Positions 58,122-64,000 of a DNA stretch of 64,000 nt are shown one piece after another. The stretch is taken from contig NC_081849.1 of the NCBI RefSeq assembly GCF_963259705.1, positions 56,888,093-56,952,092 on the forward strand, read 5' to 3'. Below the pieces are notes generated by a model, which had not been told where the DNA came from, ran no database searches, and worked only from the letters and a program-made list of their open reading frames with translations. The first letter of the stretch is position 1. The number at the start of each line of letters is the position of its first letter. Origin of the DNA: Myotis daubentonii. Taxonomy: Eukaryota; Chordata; Mammalia; Chiroptera; Vespertilionidae. Position numbers and translations under genes: made by a program.

Positions 58122-58979
58122 AAGCCAGAAGGACATAGATAAAATTCAGATGTCTTTAAAAAGAAATTTTACACAGGGGATCGAAAGGGATAGGCTCTCT
58201 AAAGTCTCACACATGGACTTATGCAAGGTTGCTTGTGTTGTGCCAAGAAATAAGGCGTGTGGCCTCCGCACTGCATTACAACTGAGACCCCATGGTCACA
58301 AACTTAAGAGAGTTATCGCTTAGGAATGTAGTGATAAATAAGCCATTATAATATTAACCAAGGAAACAGTTTGGATGCACATCCATTAAAGGAATTACTG
58401 GAGTTATTCAATTTTAAATCCTTATTAATCTTTTTATATCTTGGGTAATACAAATTCCCTAAAGCATGCTATTTAAAGCTTAGGAAAAATGCATCCTCAA
58501 GGACCAACTGCCAGCAAAGAAGCAGTTTTCAACATCTGGGAATAAAAATCACCACCAAATATAGATCATTGGGTCAACTTGCTTTGGGAAATGGTGAAAT
58601 TAAAAAACGTGAGTTACAACATTTACACGAGCTTGCTAGTTTCATGGCAACTAATTTAGAGTCTATTCCATTACGACTGGGAAATTATAGAGGTGATTGG
58701 TATATTATTTTCCGAACTGGCAACAGAAGTCTGAAAACATATCAATTATTTGTTTCAGTGTATTCTTTATTTATTTCATTTTTCTCTCATTGATATAAAA
58801 ATCCAAGCAAAGTAACATTCTTATTCTCTATCTAAATAAACTCAACAATTACTACACAGAACTTGAAAGTGGTATTGAGTGGTTGCTCTCACTTTAGAAA
58901 AATGAAAGCCAAGATCTAGGAAGTGGGCATAATTTTGATATAGGTGTTACTCTAAACATTCTTGGTCAATTATTTAATA
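58122..58979. other. Unassigned
   Basis: The 74-codon frame at 58569 is not recognised. No named repeat. Confidence 0.45.
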
Positions 58980-59530
58980 CTAGTGACCCGGTGCATGGAT
59001 TTGTGCACACTGAAAGGAAATTAATTAGAAGGTGGCCGGCAGGGCAGGACTGAGCGAGACAGGCCAGACATGCCCTGGAGCCAACCTCCCTCAGTCTCTC
59101 CCTGGCATCTGCAGAGTGAACTGGGTCCCTCTGGTAGGTAGGGTTCCTCAGCCTGGCCTGGGAATCAGCCAAAACCAGCTTTCTGACATCCCCCGAGGGG
59201 TCCCAGAGTGCGAGAGGGCACTCTGCAAAGTTGCTGTCGTACAGGGTGTGGAATGCAAATGCAAGTGTGCAGTAAAGCAGATTCGGCGCTGACAGTGCCC
59301 CAGCAACAACATAACCTATGGCCGAAGGTGGAATTGCATGGCCCCACAAAGAATCGGGCTCCCTCCTCTGGTTTCGGGGTGCGTCACCCAAGAACTGCTG
59401 CTGTCAAGTCACTGCAGCTCAGCAGCTCCTGCATTGAGCGTCTGCCCCCTGGTGGTCAGTGTGTGTCACAGTGACCAGTCATATGGGCAGAGGTACACTT
59501 AGCATATTAGCCTTTTATATAAATATATAT
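58980..59530 (-). mobile_element. HeliBat-type Helitron with one CTCF-like motif
   Basis: 3' end ctagtgacccggtgcatg at 58980. The 5' end near 59530 (minus strand '...tatataaaaggctaatatgc') is somewhat degraded. Contains ctgccccctggtgg at 59442-59455; the mirror copy present in sister elements is missing. Frames of 86-141 codons on both strands are composition shadows. Confidence 0.9.
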
Positions 59531-59947
59531 TGTTATTTCAATCCTCTCATTTTTAATCAGTTGTTATTTAATCATCTTCTAATCTAGATTTTGCTCTCAT
59601 TATTACTGAATGTTTCCTTTTACTTCTATAAGGAATGGTCAACTGTCCTCACAATTTACTGTTAATCTTTTGTAGTATTTCTCCAACTCAATAATAACTC
59701 AACCAAAATTGTTCTCATGAAAAATAATGACTTTCTCATTGCACTGAGCATATATATCATTTACTTTTTGAAATAAATTTACTGAAATGACTCTTAGATG
59801 CCTTTGTTTCTCACTCACTCTTTCTTCTTTGTTTACTTTTTGGACACCTTTTTTCCTCCCCAACCCCTAAATTTATAGGTTCCCAGGATTTTATTATTTA
59901 CTCACTAATTTTCCCACTCTCTATGCTCTCTACTAATTTTCATTCTC

Positions 59948-59987
<40 letters not shown>

Positions 59988-60940
59988 GCCAGCCAGAATT
60001 CCAATAAGAAACAGCAACAATCTTGTCATCCAGCTGCATCCTGCATATATCCATTTGGCTTTCACATAAATAACTGCAATTCAATCTGTGCAAAGTTGAA
60101 CTTTCCCACTGACATTTCTCCTTTCGATATTCAAAAACTGTATTAGTTGCACTACCAGTTATAGAAACCTGGGAGTTTCTGGAACTTGTCTATTCCCTCT
60201 CCATCATCCCACTACCAATCAATCTTATACTTCTGAAAGTTTTACATATGAAATATCTATTAAATCTCTCCTATTTTTTCCCTATCCATACACAACTTTT
60301 CCAAATCAGACTTGTATCATCTTTCCCTTGGATGACTGTTAAAAGATCCTTCATCTGACTTTCTGTCACCAATACTGTGTTGTTGTAGTTTTTAAAATTA
60401 TCCTCTATATTGTAGTCAGCAAAATCTGAAACAAATAAAACCTATCCTACCCTACCCTGTTTAATAACTAGTAATGTCATACAAGGTACAAGCACCTAAA
60501 TATATAGAATATTTTAGCACTAATAATTAGGAGCTTGAGTTTATATCTATATAACAGAAAAACCAGAAATGATGCTAGAGTTGCTTATAAAAGAGAGAAC
60601 TATATTTATATCTCATAAATATTCTGAAGATAGATTTACGTTGATGTGGAGGTTTCACAATATCATCAACGACCAGGGGCCCTTTTTTCTTGCTCTGCCA
60701 AGTTGAGCACAAGATTTCCATTTTCATGATTACTTTGTGATTCAAGATGGTTTCTGGAGCTCCAGCCATCCTACCTGTTCCAGGTATCAGAAAGAGAAGA
60801 TACAGAGTGAATATGAAGAACAAAAAGCATCTCAAACAAATTCCAAGAATTTTTTTCTTAAAGTGATACACAATAGTAATAGAAAAAAAAGTGAGTTTTA
60901 TAAGATGGACCTTAAATAATGAGGTATTCTTTTATATTAT
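59531..60940. other. Unassigned, with (CA)n
   Basis: (CA)n microsatellite at about 59947-59984. No gene or named repeat; the 98-codon minus frame at 60575 is not supported. Confidence 0.5.
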
Positions 60941-60941
60941 A

Positions 60942-61351
60942 CTAGAGGCCTAGTACATGAAAATCCGTGCACTCGGGGGGTCCCTCAGCCTGGCCTGTGC
61001 CTTCTCGCAGTCCGGGACCCCTTGGGGGATGTCCACCTGCTGGCTTAGGCCCACTCCCCGGTGGATTGGGCCTAAGCTGGCAGTCAGACATCCCTCTGGC
61101 AGCCTGGGAGCTTCCGGGGGATGTCTGACTGATGGCTTAGGCCAGCTCCCCACCACTCCCGCCGTGCTCGCAGAAATCAGCCCAGCTTGTGGCTGAGCAG
61201 AGCTCCCCTGTGGGAGCGTACTGACCACCAGGGGGCAGCTCCTGCATTGAGTGTTTGCCCCCTGGTGGTCAGTTTGTGTCATAACGACTGGTCCTTCCTG
61301 GTCTTTCTGCCATTAGGGTCAATTTGCATGTTACTCTTTTATTATATAGGA
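60942..61351 (-). mobile_element. HeliBat-type Helitron with inverted CTCF-like motif pair
   Basis: 3' end ctagaggcctagtacatg at 60942; 5' end at 61351 (minus strand tcctatataataaaagag). Motifs ccaccagggggcag (61225-61238) and ttgccccctggtgg (61255-61268). The interior duplicates 'atgtc..actg.tggcttaggcc' units. Confidence 0.96.
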
Positions 61352-62039
61352 TTATGTTATTTTATTTTATCTTACATTTATATTCTAGGCTTTTATTATA
61401 TTCTAATGTATCATATATATGTTACTTATATTCTATTTTTCAAAACCAATCATTTCTCAGTTATTGGTTACATTGCTCCCTCAGATGATTTTAAAGATTA
61501 AATTGCATTACGTCTAAAGTGGCAAAACAGTGCATGGCATATAGAAGATGCTAAATTAACTATATCTTTTTACTGTTAATGACAATCAGAATATTGAAAA
61601 GACCCAGAATATCTAAGCATGGAAGGTCCTCTAAGAATTATTTACCCCTGGGATATTTAAAAAATCAAATTATTTTATTGATATTTGATCCCCTGTTGTT
61701 CTTTCTTAACCTATGCCAGCTAGATACAAAGGTCTCCACAGATTTGACCAGGTAAAGAAAAAAGAATAGAAGGGTGATGTGGAAAGGAACAATGGGGCAT
61801 CAGAAGATAAGTAAAGAAGTGTCTACTAGGCCCAAGAATAAACATCTGCAGGGCTACCCAATGAAGAAGGGAAGAGCACAGTAAAGGCAACATAAAATTG
61901 AAGCAACCCAAATTATCTCCCCCAAGTGAAGGTCTAATTGGTAGTCTTCTAGAATTTGCATGTTCTCTAAGTACTTAATGATGATTTGTGGTGATAGCAT
62001 ATAAATTTATACTTTCTAATATAAAGGGTTATAAATTAA
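61352..62039. other. Unassigned
   Basis: Nothing recognised. Confidence 0.5.
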
Positions 62040-62426
62040 CTAGAGGTCCAGTGCATGAAATTAGTACATTGGGGGGGTGGTCCCTCAGCCCAGCCTTGCA
62101 CCCTCACAATCCAGGACCCCTTGGTGGATGTCCAACTGCCAGTTTAGGCCCAATCCCACAGGGACATCCTTTTGACAATCTGGGTGGGACCACTGGCTCC
62201 TAACCGCTCACCTGCCTCCCTGCCTGATCACCCCTAACCACTCTGCCTGCCTGCCTCATCACCTTTAACCCCTCTGCCTGCCTGCCTGACTGCCCTTAAC
62301 CACTCGCCTGCCTGCCTGCCTGATCACCCCTAACTGCCTCTGCCTTGGCTTCCACCACTGCGGCTTCATCCGGAAGGATGTTCGGCTGTCCAGTCTAATT
62401 AGCATATTACGCTTTTATTATTATAG
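62040..62426 (-). mobile_element. HeliBat-type Helitron
   Basis: 3' end ctagaggtccagtgcatg at 62040; 5' end at 62426 (minus strand ctataataataaaagcgt). Contains three to four units of 'ctgcctgcctgatcacccct' (62205-62340), related to the repeats in 45558. Confidence 0.93.
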
Positions 62427-63297
62427 TCAAATATTAACTAATAATAATTTCTAGTTTTTTATTACTCAGTGAACTAATGTTTTGTAGCTAGTTTATTCAA
62501 AACAGCCTCCATTATAAGTTTATTGTGAAGAATAGCATGATTAGAAAAATATAACAAGAACAATAAATTATATACAAAATGACTAATACATTGCCAAGCA
62601 TATCTTGAAATCCTAATAAGTAGTTTGGTATTATATAATGATGATGAATCTGTGTGATATTACTATTTAGAAATTTGCTTTCTAGGAAAAATATGTTTCC
62701 TAGCATGTTTTTATAATAGGATGTTGAGTGGGACTTTTTTAGTTGTTCTGGATTTTATCATTATAATTGAAAGATAGGGACAAATTGCTGGTCCTGGCCC
62801 ACTCTAAAACGAACCAGATGTCTTGAAAAAGACACAGTACAGTGTTTAAAGATAAAGAGATTCACTGTTTCCAACTTTCAGGTGCTAGATAAATAGGTAG
62901 ATGATAGGATGATAAAATAAAACATAAATAACAAGTGAATCTGGGCAGTTAAGAGTTTTCTTCTCAACTATTTTATATTTTCTACAAGTTTGTTATATCT
63001 GAACTAAAAATAACCACAAAACTTTTTTAAAGATTTAAAAATCTGGGGATCAAATCCACATACAATTGTCTTGGGAAGATACCAAATTAGTTTTGCTACC
63101 TTCAACCATTCTTTATCACTACCTCCCTTCAAGCCTTTATAAGCAGAGGGAAATTGAAAAGAATCAATGAAATCATGATTTAACTAGACATCATTCATTG
63201 GAAATTTTAACAGTTCTCTCCTTTCCCTAAGGTGCAGGAGGTGAATGAAATAATTTATGCTTTTTATCTTGTGAGGGGTGCCATAAAAGCCACTTAC
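62427..63297. other. Unassigned
   Basis: Nothing recognised apart from a few short GATA-type words at about 62895-62915. Confidence 0.5.
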
Positions 63298-63310
63298 AAA
63301 GACTAGGGCA

Positions 63311-63537
63311 TGCCGAAACCGGTTTGGCTCAGTGGATAGAGCGTCGGCCTATGGACTCAAGGGTCCCAGGTTCGATTCCGGTCAAGGGCATGTACCTGGG
63401 TTGCAGGCACATCCCCAGTGGGGGATGTGCAGGAGGCAGCTGATCGATGTTTCTCTCTCATCGATGTTTCTAGCTCTCTATCTCTCTCCCTTCCTCTCTG
63501 TAAAAAAATCAATAAAATATATTTAAAAAAAAAAAAA
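63311..63537 (+). mobile_element. Ves SINE, young, full length
   Basis: Near-consensus head 'accggtttggctcagtggat', B box 'ggttcgattccggtcaaggg', tail aatcaataaaatatattt plus 16 A. Target duplication aaagactagggca / aaagactggggca at 63298-63310 and 63538-63550. Confidence 0.97.
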
Positions 63538-63550
63538 AAAGACTGGGGCA

Positions 63551-64000
63551 AAGCGAGGCGACTGATATCGCATTGCCCAGTTAGATATCTGCTTCTGCAG
63601 AGGATTAGCCAATCTGCTTTCTGTGCCTTTTTAGTTGAGGGAAAAAGAAACAGGAAAGTGAAAGTTAGAGAGAGAGTGAGAGAGGGAAAGAGGAAGGAGA
63701 AGGAGAAACGGGGGTGGGGGTTGGGGGGGCGGAGAAACAGAGACAGAGATTGCATGCTTAGTATGAATTTTCCAAGTCAAATGGACACTGAAAAAAAACA
63801 GCTAGTACTAGCATGATCTTGCCAGGACCACCCTTCCTTCCAATTCTGATTGTCTCATGGGGCTTATACATAAATTCTTTCCAAACCCCGCTGAAAGTCT
63901 TCCCCTGCACTTTCCCTGACCTGGGACATCCACTTACTATTCTTCTCTTCCAATACTGCTGTCAGCTCCTGCTCTTGGTGGTAAAGACTATTGCCAGCAG
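63551..64000. other. Unassigned with purine-rich run
   Basis: A GA-rich stretch lies at 63650-63750 with g-rich 'ggggtgggggttggg'. No gene recognised. The 132-codon frames spanning it on both strands are low-complexity. Confidence 0.5.

Noticed and set aside
58966..59391. 141-codon minus frame
   Set aside because: Runs across Helitron ends and is mirrored by plus-strand frames.
63357..63816. 132-codon frames on both strands
   Set aside because: Made of SINE plus GA-rich low complexity.

Overview
This is a eukaryotic, repeat-dominated window that almost certainly comes from a vespertilionid (evening) bat. The evidence is the combination of many tRNA-derived Ves SINEs with at least fifteen short Helitrons of the HeliBat type (5' TC-TATA..., 3' ...GGGCCTCTAG followed by host T). 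It also holds young DNA transposons (mariner, hAT/SPIN-like, Tigger-like) and LINE-1 tails. I found no convincing protein-coding gene, no rRNA or tRNA gene and no bacterial-type feature. The longer open reading frames fall inside repeats (Helitrons, SINEs, microsatellites, a mariner) or look like chance. The window reads as intergenic or deep intronic DNA.

Layout. 1-5.4 kb: an old LINE-2-type tail, a LINE-1 scrap, one copy of an unnamed old repeat, a Helitron with an AT microsatellite, four Ves SINEs and a second ancient repeat. 6-8 kb: a putative solo LTR split by a Helitron just upstream of its TATA box. 12.7-14.3 kb: two MIRs, then two Helitrons in tandem, the first holding a perfect 26-bp palindrome, then a mariner MITE. 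16-19 kb: Ves SINEs, two Helitrons and a Tigger-like MITE. 21-25 kb: a minus-strand Helitron, a SINE, a hAT MITE with perfect 8-bp target duplications and a SPIN-like hAT element. 25-30 kb: mostly unassigned sequence. 30.4-30.9 kb: an internally deleted mariner with a DD41D-type transposase remnant. 31.7-32.5 kb: LINE-1 split by a SINE. 33.7-34.7 kb: a Helitron carrying a SINE, ending in a GATA microsatellite. 37-39.1 kb: mariner MITEs and two solo LTRs. 40.5-42.4 kb: a LINE-1 3' end split by a Helitron that carries a SINE. 43.7-46.4 kb: the second copy of the unnamed repeat, a hAT element split by a SINE, and a SINE whose tail holds a microsatellite and a Helitron. 49-55 kb: MER5-like, MIR, LINE-1 and Helitron pieces. 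56-64 kb: four more Helitrons and a fresh Ves SINE with clear target duplications.

The most interesting signals are in the Helitrons. One subfamily carries an inverted pair of CTCF-like core motifs in five elements (9 motif sites, one of them degraded). Two elements share an internal block that includes a Ves SINE with the same target duplication, so the SINE was copied as Helitron cargo. Two share a promoter-like cluster (CCAAT, inverted octamers, YY1-like). All functional statements are inference from motifs; no search or alignment program was run.
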